This document shows positions 1 to 6,250 of a DNA stretch of 8,089 nucleotides, one piece after another (the first letter of the stretch is position 1; each line of letters begins with the position of its first letter). The position numbers and the translations under genes are program-made. Below the pieces are notes generated by a model that was not told the origin of the DNA, ran no database searches, and saw only the letters and a list, made by a program, of their open reading frames with translations. The DNA comes from JBFKAV01 sp041621405 (lineage in GTDB: Bacteria > Pseudomonadota > Alphaproteobacteria > Rhodobacterales > Rhodobacteraceae), in assembly GCA_041621405.1 (NCBI GenBank), contig JBFKAV010000152.1, forward strand, positions 1 to 8,089. The letters are read 5' to 3'.

Positions 1-1135
1 CGGCTATGGCGGCCTCCTGATGTTCGATCCCCTGAACATCCGCTACGCCACCGACACCACCAACATGCAGCTCTGGAACACTCACAACCCGTTCCGCGCG
101 GTGCTGCTCTGCGCCGACGGCTACATGGTGATCTGGGACTACAAGAACTCGCCCTTCCTCGCCGACTACAACCCGCTCGTCCGCGAGAGCCGTTCCGGCG
201 CCTCCATGTTCTACTTCTCCACCGGCGACCGGGGCGAGCATGTCGCCAAGAGCTTCGTCGCCGAGGTGGACGAGGTGATGCGGGCGCATGCCGGCACGAA
301 CCGGCGGCTGGCGGTGGACAAGATCATGATCGCGGGGCTGCGCGCGCTCGAGGCCGCGGGATTCGAGGTGATGGAGGGCGAGGAGGTCACCGAGAAGTCC
401 CGCGCGGTGAAGGGCGCCGACGAGATCCTGGCAATGCGGTGTGCCCACCACGCCTGCGACTCCGCCGTCGCCGCGATGGAGCGCGCCGCGCGCGAGGGCG
501 TGCCGCGAGGCGACATGAGCGAGGACGACATCTGGGCGGTGCTGCACGCCGAGAACATCAGGCGCGGCGGCGAGTGGATCGAGACCCGGCTTCTCGCCTC
601 GGGCCCCCGCACCAACCCCTGGTTCCAGGAATGCGGGCCGAGGATCGTCCAGCCGAACGAGATCGTCGCCTTCGACACCGACCTGATCGGCAGCTACGGC
701 ATCTGCATCGACATCTCGCGCACCTGGTGGATCGGCGACGCCAAGCCGACCAACGCGATGATCTACGCGATGCGCCATGCGCACGAGCACATCATGACCA
801 ACATGGAGATGCTGAAGCCCGGCGTGCCCCTGAAGGAACTCAGCCTCGGCGGCCACGCTCTCGACGAGCAGTTCCAGAAGCTGAAATACGGCGTCAAGAT
901 GCACGGCGTCGGGCTCTGCGACGAATGGCCGTCCGTCCCCTACCCCGACCACTGGCAGGATGGCGCCTTCGACTACGCGCTCGATCCCGGCATGGTGCTC
1001 TGCGTCGAGGCGCTGGTCAGTCCCGAGGACGGAGACTTCTCGATCAAGCTCGAGGACCAGGTGCTGGTCACCGAGACCGGCTACGAGAACCTGACCTCAT
1101 ATCCTTTCGACAGGGCGCTGATGGGCGAAGGCTAA
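1..1135 (+). CDS. dddP: DMSP lyase DddP (M24 peptidase fold), 5'-truncated by the window edge
   Basis: Cleaves dimethylsulfoniopropionate to dimethyl sulfide and acrylate in the cytoplasm, using a di-metal centre in a pita-bread (M24 creatinase/aminopeptidase P) fold. The open frame runs from base 2, reading GYGGLL before the first in-window ATG at base 20. That ATG is internal, because the family is about 445 residues and roughly 70 N-terminal residues are missing. Counting from that ATG, the metal ligands are D219, D221, D231, H295, E330 and E345, and the proposed catalytic pair is Y290 and D301. Adding 76 to each gives the numbers I recall for the Ruegeria lacuscaerulensis DddP structure (D295, D297, D307, H371, E406, E421, Y366, D377), so the active site appears complete and without indels. 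Text typical of DddP rather than prolidase includes MFDPLNIRYATD, GEWIETRLLASGPRTNPWFQ and MHGVGLCDEWP. The TAA stop overlaps the stop of the convergent EEP gene. A generic M24 peptidase is unlikely. Confidence 0.93.
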   Translation, partial: GYGGLLMFDPLNIRYATDTTNMQLWNTHNPFRAVLLCADGYMVIWDYKNSPFLADYNPLVRESRSGASMFYFSTGDRGEHVAKSFVAEVDEVMRAHAGTNRRLAVDKIMIAGLRALEAAGFEVMEGEEVTEKSRAVKGADEILAMRCAHHACDSAVAAMERAAREGVPRGDMSEDDIWAVLHAENIRRGGEWIETRLLASGPRTNPWFQECGPRIVQPNEIVAFDTDLIGSYGICIDISRTWWIGDAKPTNAMIYAMRHAHEHIMTNMEMLKPGVPLKELSLGGHALDEQFQKLKYGVKMHGVGLCDEWPSVPYPDHWQDGAFDYALDPGMVLCVEALVSPEDGDFSIKLEDQVLVTETGYENLTSYPFDRALMGEG

Positions 1136-2037
1136 GGCGCGCGGGCGCGCACGACGATGCCGCTGTGATCCGAGCCGAGGTAGGGTCGCAACTCCTTGGC
1201 GCCCTCCCAGCCCTCCGGCAGGAGCACGTGGTCGATCGGCAAGGGCGCCAGGGGCCCCAGCCGGCGGAAGGTGGTGACGGTCGGGCCGACGACATCGGCG
1301 CGCGCGGCGCTGGCAAGTTCCGCGACGCTGGTGCCCCAAGGTACCATATTGAAGTCACCGCCCAGGATCACCGGGCCGTCGAGCGCCTCCAGCACCGGCC
1401 GCAGACGGCGCGTCTGTTCGGCCTGGCCATGCGGCCACGGCCAGTAGAGGTGCAGAGACACCGCCCAGACCGGGCCGCCCGGCGTCGCGACGCGAAGCGT
1501 GGTTATGCCGGGCACTTCGGCGCAGGCCGGCGCCGTGCCAGCCGCAGGGAGCCGCGAGAGCACGACCGTGCCGCCCACCGAATAGAATGGGCAATGGGCC
1601 TGCAGCGGATAGTCCGGACGCAGGAGCTCGAGCAGCGCGCGGTTCCGATCGTTGACCTCCTGCAGGGTGACGACGTCCGCCTTGGTCGCCAGGATGTCGT
1701 CGGCGATTCGCTGCAGGTCGCCGGTACGGTAGTTCAAGTTCTTCTGGTAGATCGTCAGCGCGGACGGGGGCGCGGCGCCCAGCGCCGTGCGGTAGCTAAA
1801 AGCCGTAGGCGCGGCGAGCGCCAGCGTGACCGCCAGGATGAGCGCGGCCAGGCGGCGCTGGCGCGGCGTGACCACCCCGAGCGCAAGCGCCAGCACCACT
1901 GTTACCGCGGCAAACTGCAGCCGAAACACGGCAAGCGAATCGCCGACGGGCCTCAGCGCCCCGGCGAAGCCGCCGACCAGGGCCAGGAATGAGGCCGCCA
2001 GCAGCAGCCGAATGAGCCAGACGAATCGCGCGCGCAA
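1132..2037 (-). CDS. Membrane-anchored endonuclease/exonuclease/phosphatase (EEP) family protein, TTG start
   Basis: A 301-residue protein with three predicted N-terminal membrane helices (about residues 5-25, 39-56 and 62-79) followed by an EEP phosphoesterase domain (about 94-299). The domain carries the family's metal and catalytic motifs: N100 (QKNLNYR), E127 (LQEVN), H196 (SLHLYW), D228 and N230 (GGDFNMVPWG), D269-H270 (IDHVLLP) and D290-H291 (SDHSGIV). The catalytic domain probably sits at the membrane, though which side it faces is not clear from the sequence. The start is a TTG at 2035-2037, preceded six bases away by GGAGG (2044-2048 on the complement). The frame stays open further upstream to 2229, but that extension is Arg/Pro-rich, unlike the family, and would overlap the divergent ligase. 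The architecture resembles YafD-like proteins. The substrate (nucleic acid, phosphoinositide-like or other phosphodiester) cannot be assigned. Confidence 0.85.
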   Translation of the reverse strand: MRARFVWLIRLLLAASFLALVGGFAGALRPVGDSLAVFRLQFAAVTVVLALALGVVTPRQRRLAALILAVTLALAAPTAFSYRTALGAAPPSALTIYQKNLNYRTGDLQRIADDILATKADVVTLQEVNDRNRALLELLRPDYPLQAHCPFYSVGGTVVLSRLPAAGTAPACAEVPGITTLRVATPGGPVWAVSLHLYWPWPHGQAEQTRRLRPVLEALDGPVILGGDFNMVPWGTSVAELASAARADVVGPTVTTFRRLGPLAPLPIDHVLLPEGWEGAKELRPYLGSDHSGIVVRARAP

Positions 2038-2043
2038 CCGACA

Positions 2044-2048
2044 CCTCC
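2044..2048 (-). promoter_or_regulatory. Strong Shine-Dalgarno that fixes the TTG start of the EEP gene
   Basis: On the complement the sequence reads ACCGGAGGTGTCGG then TTG. GGAGG lies six bases before the TTG at 2037, an ideal spacing, and the protein that follows begins with a short basic stretch leading into a membrane helix. No comparable site precedes the upstream in-frame start candidates. Confidence 0.7.
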
Positions 2049-2155
2049 GGTGGTTCGCTACTAGGAAATAACACGTCGCCCCGGCTCGGGCCACCGCGCA
2101 TCCCGGGCGCGGCGCGGATCGGCGGGCGTCGCGTCGGTCTGGGTGGCGTCTCGCA

Positions 2156-2167
2156 GCCCCTAGGGGC
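2156..2167. promoter_or_regulatory. 12-bp perfect palindrome, candidate operator
   Basis: GCCCCTAGGGGC is fully self-complementary. It lies about 42 bases before the chosen ligase start and about 120 bases before the EEP start, in the region that must control both genes. No regulator gene is in the window and the half-sites match no operator I recognise. In GC-rich DNA, short G/C palindromes also arise by chance. Confidence 0.25.
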
Positions 2168-2208
2168 CCGTGCTTGCAACCCCGGGCCGGCGCGCCTATC
2201 GGCGGGGA

Positions 2209-3738
2209 ATGCTTTCGGTTGCCGACCAAGGGGCCTGGCCTCCCTGTCCGACCCCGTTCAACCTCGCCGCGTACGTGCTGGCGCGGGCCGGGGATTCGCC
2301 CGACAAGATAGCGCTCGCCGTCGTCGGTTCGGGCCGAGCCGAGCGCTGGAGCTATGCTCGCCTCGATGCGGCGGTGCGCGGCACGGGCACCGGACTTCTC
2401 GCGTCCGGCGTCACGCCCGGCGACCGGGTGCTCCTGAGGTTCGGCAACACGCCCGACTTCCCGGTCGCCTTTCTCGCCGCCGTCGCCATCGGCGCGCTCC
2501 CGGTGCCGGTCTCGGCCGCGCTCACCGCGCCTGAGGTGGCAGCGCTCCTCCTGTCCCTCGCGCCGCGGCTGGTTCTCGCCGACCCGCGGCTGCCGTTGCC
2601 GTCAGCGCCCTGCCCCGTGCTCGGCCCCGGGGCGCTGCGTGACTGGGCGGCCGGCCCGCCCTGCGCCTGGGCGATGGCAAGCCCGGAGCGGCCCGCCTAC
2701 ATGGTCTTCTCCTCCGGGACCTCCGGCCGCCCGCGCGCGGTGATCCACGCCCACCGGGCGATCTGGGCGCGGGGCATGATGCGCGAAGGTTGGGACGGGA
2801 TCGGGCGTTCCGACCGGGTGCTGCACGCCGGCGCCTTCAACTGGACCTACACCCTCGGGACCGGGCTTCTCGACCCTTGGAGCCAAGGCGCGACCGCGCT
2901 CATTCCCGCCGAGGGCACCGAGGCGGCCGCGCTGCCGCTGCTCCTCAAGCGCCACGACGCCACGATCTTCGCCGCCGCGCCCGCGGTCTACCGCCGGCTC
3001 CTGGCCGGCGGCGGGCGGCTCGAGCTGCCGAAGCTGCGGCACGGGCTTTCGGCGGGGGAGAAGCTTTCGCCCGGCCTCCGCGCCGCCTGGGAGGCGGCGA
3101 CCGGGCGGCCGGTCTTCGAGGCCTTGGGCATGTCGGAATGCTCGACCTTCGTTTCCGGCTCCCACGCCCGCCCGGCGCCCGACGGCGCCACCGGCTACGC
3201 CCAGCCCGGGCGCCGGGTGGCGGTGATCGGCCCTGATGGCGCCCCGGTGCCGCGTGGCACGCCGGGCGAGCTTGCGGTTGCCCGCAACGATCCAGGGCTC
3301 TTTCTGGGCTATCTCGACGCCGAAGAGGAAACGATGGCCCGGTTTTCCTGCGACTGGTTCCGCACCGGCGACGGTGTGGTCATGGCCGAGGACGGCGCGT
3401 TCAGCTATCTGGGGCGGCTCGACGAAATGATGAACGCAGGCGGGGTGCGGGTCTCGCCGCTCGAAGTGGAGGCCGCGCTCGCCGCCTGCCCCGGCATCGG
3501 CGAGCTTGCCGTGGCCGAGGTGCCGGTGAAGGCCGACACCAGCGTGATCGCCGCCTTCTATACCGCCCCGGCGCCGCTTCCCGAGGCCGGGCTGCGCGCA
3601 TTTGCCGCCGAACGCCTGGCGCGCTACAAGGCGCCGAGGGTCTGGCAGCACGTCGCAGCCCTTCCCCGCACCGCCACGGGCAAGACCGACCGCCGCGCGC
3701 TCCGCGCGATCTTCGAGGCGAGCCGCAAGGAGACGTGA
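2209..3738 (+). CDS. Acyl-CoA synthetase / AMP-dependent ligase (ANL superfamily, benzoate-CoA ligase-like)
   Basis: A 509-residue adenylate-forming enzyme expected to activate a carboxylic acid with ATP and load it onto CoA. The core motifs appear in order: P-loop FSSGTSGRPR (167-176), A5 FEALGMSECS (303-312), A7 FRTGD (384-388), A8 GRLDEMMNAGG (402-412) and A10 PRTATGK with the catalytic lysine K492. The insert after A5 and the start (PCPTPFNLAAYVL) resemble the benzoate-CoA ligase branch. The length does not fit the ~630-residue PrpE/acetyl-CoA synthetase type. Two usual lysines are replaced: the last P-loop residue is R176 and the A8 position is N409. The ATG at 2209 is chosen because homologous-looking sequence begins there. 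A GTG at 2170 would add 13 unlikely residues. GGGGA abuts the ATG, so the ribosome binding site is poor. It is the first gene of a tight operon. The substrate is unknown. Confidence 0.85.
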   Translation: MLSVADQGAWPPCPTPFNLAAYVLARAGDSPDKIALAVVGSGRAERWSYARLDAAVRGTGTGLLASGVTPGDRVLLRFGNTPDFPVAFLAAVAIGALPVPVSAALTAPEVAALLLSLAPRLVLADPRLPLPSAPCPVLGPGALRDWAAGPPCAWAMASPERPAYMVFSSGTSGRPRAVIHAHRAIWARGMMREGWDGIGRSDRVLHAGAFNWTYTLGTGLLDPWSQGATALIPAEGTEAAALPLLLKRHDATIFAAAPAVYRRLLAGGGRLELPKLRHGLSAGEKLSPGLRAAWEAATGRPVFEALGMSECSTFVSGSHARPAPDGATGYAQPGRRVAVIGPDGAPVPRGTPGELAVARNDPGLFLGYLDAEEETMARFSCDWFRTGDGVVMAEDGAFSYLGRLDEMMNAGGVRVSPLEVEAALAACPGIGELAVAEVPVKADTSVIAAFYTAPAPLPEAGLRAFAAERLARYKAPRVWQHVAALPRTATGKTDRRALRAIFEASRKET

Positions 3739-4377
3739 ATGATCAAGCTCGACATCCTCTCCGACCCGATCTGCCCGTGGTGCATGATCGGCAAGGCGCG
3801 GCTCGACCGCGCCCTCGAGCAGCGCCCGGATCACCCGTTCGAGATCGAGTGGCACCCGTTCCAGCTCAATCCGGACATGCCGCGCGAAGGGATGGACCGG
3901 CGCGCCTACCTGGAGGCCAAGTTCGGCGGCCGCGAGGCGGCGGCCGAGGTCTACGCAAGGGTCGACGACGCGGCCCGAGAGTCCGGCATGGAAATCGACT
4001 GGGGCGCCATCCCGCGCACGCCGAATACGCTCGACGCCCACCGGCTGATCCACTGGGCGGGGCTCGAGGGGCGGCAGACGCCGGCGGTAGCGGCGCTGTT
4101 CCGCGCCTACTTCCGGGAGGGCCGCGACCTCGGCGACCGCGACACGCTGGCTGACATCGCCGATGGCGCCGGGCTCGACGCGGCTATGATCCGGCGGCTC
4201 TTGGCCACCGAGGCCGACGAGGACGATATCCGCGCCCGCGACGCCCACGCCCGCGAGCGCGGGGTCACCGGCGTGCCCACCTTCATCATCGCAGACCAGC
4301 ACGTGGTGCCGGGCGCACAGCCGCCCGAGCTTTGGATCAGGCTCATCGACGAAGTCCTCGAACAGGTCGGACGGTGA
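3739..4377 (+). CDS. DsbA-family thiol oxidoreductase, FrnE-like
   Basis: A 212-residue thioredoxin-fold protein of the FrnE / DsbA-like group (PF01323). The redox motif C12-P-W-C15 follows the first beta strand (DILSDPICPWC), an all-helical insert fills about 50-165, and the cis-proline P180 is in GVTGVPTF. There is no signal peptide, so it should act in the cytoplasm. The CPWC pair argues against 2-hydroxychromene-2-carboxylate isomerase, a relative that uses serine in this place, and for disulfide exchange or glutathione-linked chemistry. The ATG directly follows the ligase TGA with no gap, and AAGGAG (3727-3732) lies six bases before it, so the two are co-transcribed and probably translationally coupled. 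The stop is overlapped by the transporter start. FrnE relatives are linked to oxidative stress tolerance and to polyketide (frenolicin) synthesis; which applies here is unknown. Confidence 0.88.
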   Translation: MIKLDILSDPICPWCMIGKARLDRALEQRPDHPFEIEWHPFQLNPDMPREGMDRRAYLEAKFGGREAAAEVYARVDDAARESGMEIDWGAIPRTPNTLDAHRLIHWAGLEGRQTPAVAALFRAYFREGRDLGDRDTLADIADGAGLDAAMIRRLLATEADEDDIRARDAHARERGVTGVPTFIIADQHVVPGAQPPELWIRLIDEVLEQVGR

Positions 4378-5597
4378 GGTCCGACGGGCGCCTCGGCCAG
4401 AGCGAGTTCATCGCGCTGACCGCGATGCTCTTCGCCACCATCGCGTTCTCGATCGACGCGATGCTGCCGGCCCTGCCCGAGATCGCGTCCGAACTCACGC
4501 CCGCCGACCCCAACCGCGCTCAGCTCGTCCTCACCAGCTTCATCCTCGGCATGGGCGCGGGGACCATCGTCGCCGGCCCGATCTCCGACGCGCTGGGCCG
4601 CAAGCCCGTGATTCTCGGCGCCGCCGCGCTCTACATCCTCGGCGCCGGCCTCGCCTGGGCCGGGCAGACGCTCGAGCTGGTGCTGGCCGCGCGGGTGCTG
4701 CAGGGGCTCGGCGCCGCGGGGCCGCGGGTGGTGTCGCTCGCGATGGTGCGCGACCTCTACGCAGGGCGCGAGATGGCGCGGATCGTCAGCTTCGCGATGA
4801 TGATCTTCACTCTGTTTCCCGCCGTGGCGCCGCTCATGGGCTCTTTCATCATCGCCGGCTTCGGCTGGCGCGGCATCTTCGGCGCATTCGTCATCTTCTC
4901 TCTGTTCTCGGCAAGCTGGCTCTGGCTCCGGCAGCCCGAGACCCATCCCCCCGAGGCCCGGAGGCCTCTCCGTGCCGGCCCGATCGTTGACGCGGCGCGC
5001 GAGGTGCTGTCGTACCGGCTGATCCTGACCGCGATCGCTGTGCAGATGCTGGGCTTCGGCGCGCTCTTCGGCACGCTGTCCTCGACCCAGTCGATCTTCG
5101 ACCAGACCTTCGGCCGGGCCGAAAGCTTCCCGGTCTGGTTTGCGCTGATCGCGGTGATCTCGGGCAGCGGCAGCCTGCTCAACGCCGCCATCGTGGTGCG
5201 CCTCGGCATGCGGCGGGTGATCTCGGCGACGCTTGCCGCGCAATGCGCGCTGGCCTTCGGCTTCGCGCTCGTAACCGCCTCCGGACTCTGGCCCGCATGG
5301 GGCTACTTCCCGGCCTACCTCGCCTGGACCACGTTCGTCTTCTTCTCGGCCGGCCTCACCTTCGGCAACATCAACGCGCTCGCCATGGAGCCGGTTGGGC
5401 ACATCGCCGGCATGGCCGCCTCGATCGTTGGCTCGCTGGCCACCGTCGCGGCCGTCTTCATCGCCGCGCCCATCGGGCTTGCGTTCGACGGAACGCCGGT
5501 GCCGCTCGCCCTTGGCGTCGCGCTTTGCTCGGGGGCGGGCCTGCTGCTGATGCGAACGATTCCGCGCGAGGCTCACGCTAGGTTACCGCAAGCTTGA
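4374..5597 (+). CDS. Bcr/CflA-type multidrug efflux MFS transporter
   Basis: A 407-residue inner-membrane proton-coupled exporter with 12 predicted helices (roughly 12-30, 48-68, 79-97, 101-122, 136-156, 160-180, 215-235, 254-276, 282-302, 308-330, 343-367, 375-393). MFS motif A is GPISDALGRKP (68-78) after helix 2. D28 in helix 1 (SIDAMLPALPEI), R107 with the GLGAAGPRVV stretch in helix 4, R126-D127, and the late motif NALAMEPVGHIAGMAAS are typical of the Bcr/CflA drug:H+ antiporter family. The start is the GTG at 4374, overlapping the stop of the preceding gene as GTGA, a standard coupling arrangement. An upstream TTG at 4332 would add 14 residues encoded within the oxidoreductase gene and is less likely. 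The substrate is unknown; operon context suggests export of a product or toxic relative of what the ligase handles. Confidence 0.9.
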   Translation: MRSDGRLGQSEFIALTAMLFATIAFSIDAMLPALPEIASELTPADPNRAQLVLTSFILGMGAGTIVAGPISDALGRKPVILGAAALYILGAGLAWAGQTLELVLAARVLQGLGAAGPRVVSLAMVRDLYAGREMARIVSFAMMIFTLFPAVAPLMGSFIIAGFGWRGIFGAFVIFSLFSASWLWLRQPETHPPEARRPLRAGPIVDAAREVLSYRLILTAIAVQMLGFGALFGTLSSTQSIFDQTFGRAESFPVWFALIAVISGSGSLLNAAIVVRLGMRRVISATLAAQCALAFGFALVTASGLWPAWGYFPAYLAWTTFVFFSAGLTFGNINALAMEPVGHIAGMAASIVGSLATVAAVFIAAPIGLAFDGTPVPLALGVALCSGAGLLLMRTIPREAHARLPQA

Positions 5598-5603
5598 GGT
5601 GAC
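5582..5603. promoter_or_regulatory. 22-bp imperfect dyad at the transporter stop, upstream of the peroxiredoxin-like gene
   Basis: The left half GTTACCGCAAG (5582-5592) and right half CTTGAGGTGAC (5593-5603) are inverted copies matching at 9 of 11 positions, with no spacer. The central eight bases, CAAGCTTG, are perfectly symmetric. It covers the transporter TGA (5595-5597) and lies 55 bases before the peroxiredoxin-like ATG. It could be an operator for that gene, or an RNA hairpin at the operon end, though the zero-length loop and lack of a T-run make an operator more likely than a terminator. Confidence 0.3.
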
Positions 5604-5645
5604 GCGCGACGCGACCCGCGCTATGGCTCGGGCAGAGACTCGAAG

Positions 5646-5651
5646 AAGGAG
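5646..5651 (+). promoter_or_regulatory. Shine-Dalgarno that fixes the peroxiredoxin-like start
   Basis: AAGGAG lies seven bases before the ATG at 5659. The longer frame from a GTG at 5599 has no comparable site and would add 20 residues rich in Arg, Ala and Thr that look unlike the family. Confidence 0.65.
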
Positions 5652-5658
5652 CCCGCCG

Positions 5659-6195
5659 ATGCTGATGCCGCGCCAGAAGACCCCCGACCTCTCGCTCCCC
5701 CTCGTCGGCGGCGGCACGTTCAAGCTTTCTTCCGAGCGGTCGGCGCGGGGCACGGTGGTCTGCTTCTACCGCGGGCTGCACTGCCCACATTGCGCCAACT
5801 ACCTCAAGGAGCTCGAGCGCCTGACCCCGGCCTTCTCCGAGCGTGACGTGGGCACCGTGGCGATCTCGCCAGACGGCGCCGACCGCGCCGCGGCGATGGC
5901 CGAGAAGGTGGGCGCGGCCGAGCTCCGCGTCGCCTACGACCTGCCGCTCAAGGAGGCGCGCGACTGGGGGCTCTACATCTCCACCTCGCGCGGCAAGACC
6001 TCGATCGGAATCGAGGAGCCGTCGCTCTTCTCCGAGCCGGGTCTCTTCCTCGTCACCCAGGAGCGCACGCTCTACTACATGAGCGTGCAGACGATGCCCT
6101 TCGTGCGGCCGCATTTCAGCGAGCTCGTCGCGGCCATCGATTTCGCCATCGAGAAGGACTACCCGGCTCGGGGCGAGTACACCGGCGAAGTGTGA
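5659..6195 (+). CDS. Peroxiredoxin-like (AhpC/TSA, thioredoxin-fold) protein
   Basis: A 178-residue cytoplasmic protein of the AhpC/TSA-like redoxin group. It starts with the typical lead-in (KTPDLSLPLVGGGTFKLSSE), then strand VVCFYRGLHCPHC. C42 and C45 form a CxxC redox pair at the head of the helix ANYLKELERL. The following VAISPDGADRAAAMAEKVG segment and the late PGLFLV strand complete the fold. C42 occupies the peroxidatic position, but in this branch (Prx-like with YRGxxCPxC) peroxidase activity is inferred, not certain. C45 could serve as the resolving partner. The gene follows the transporter by 61 bases with its own ribosome binding site and a dyad between, so it may be a separate unit or a regulated tail of the same operon. 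It is convergent with mfd. Confidence 0.85.
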   Translation: MLMPRQKTPDLSLPLVGGGTFKLSSERSARGTVVCFYRGLHCPHCANYLKELERLTPAFSERDVGTVAISPDGADRAAAMAEKVGAAELRVAYDLPLKEARDWGLYISTSRGKTSIGIEEPSLFSEPGLFLVTQERTLYYMSVQTMPFVRPHFSELVAAIDFAIEKDYPARGEYTGEV

Positions 6196-6250
6196 GCCGG
6201 CCCGGCCAGGCGGGAATGGCCGCGAAGCCCCTGGCGCACGGTCGCCCCCC
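6196..6250. other. Short convergent intergenic region with possible hairpins
   Basis: These 55 bases separate the stops of the peroxiredoxin-like gene and mfd and should hold termination signals for both. Two mutually exclusive stems are visible: CGGCCA (6203-6208) with TGGCCG (6217-6222) around an 8-base loop, and GCCAGG (6205-6210) with CCTGGC (6230-6235) around a 19-base loop. Neither is followed by a T-run on the plus strand, and both are only six pairs, so a bidirectional terminator is possible but not demonstrated. Confidence 0.25.

Larger units (their letters stand above)
2038..2208. other. Divergent intergenic region between the EEP gene and the CoA-ligase operon
   Basis: These 171 bases separate two divergent genes and must carry both 5' regions. 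Apart from the EEP ribosome binding site, they contain an AT-richer island (about 2056-2072) unusual for this DNA, and the palindrome listed separately. On the minus strand the island includes TTATTT (2066-2071), a possible -10 element for the EEP gene, but no good -35 partner is visible. On the plus strand TTGCAA (2174-2179) and TATCGG (2197-2202) are 17 bases apart and would start transcription close to the ligase ATG. Both promoter readings are weak. No convincing ORF lies here. Confidence 0.5.

Noticed and set aside
439..1992. 517-codon plus-strand open frame running through dddP and across the EEP gene
   Set aside because: Arg/Ala-rich shadow translation out of frame with dddP and antisense to the EEP motifs; no recognisable fold.
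2602..5576. Two very long minus-strand open frames (566 and 489 codons) opposite the ligase, oxidoreductase and transporter genes
   Set aside because: Their translations are Arg/Gly/Glu/His-rich with no domain, while the plus-strand frames contain clear motifs. Long antisense frames are expected in GC-rich genes.
6203..6235. Bidirectional rho-independent terminator between the peroxiredoxin-like gene and mfd
   Set aside because: Only six-pair stems with competing pairings and no T-run; kept as a low-confidence note rather than a terminator call.
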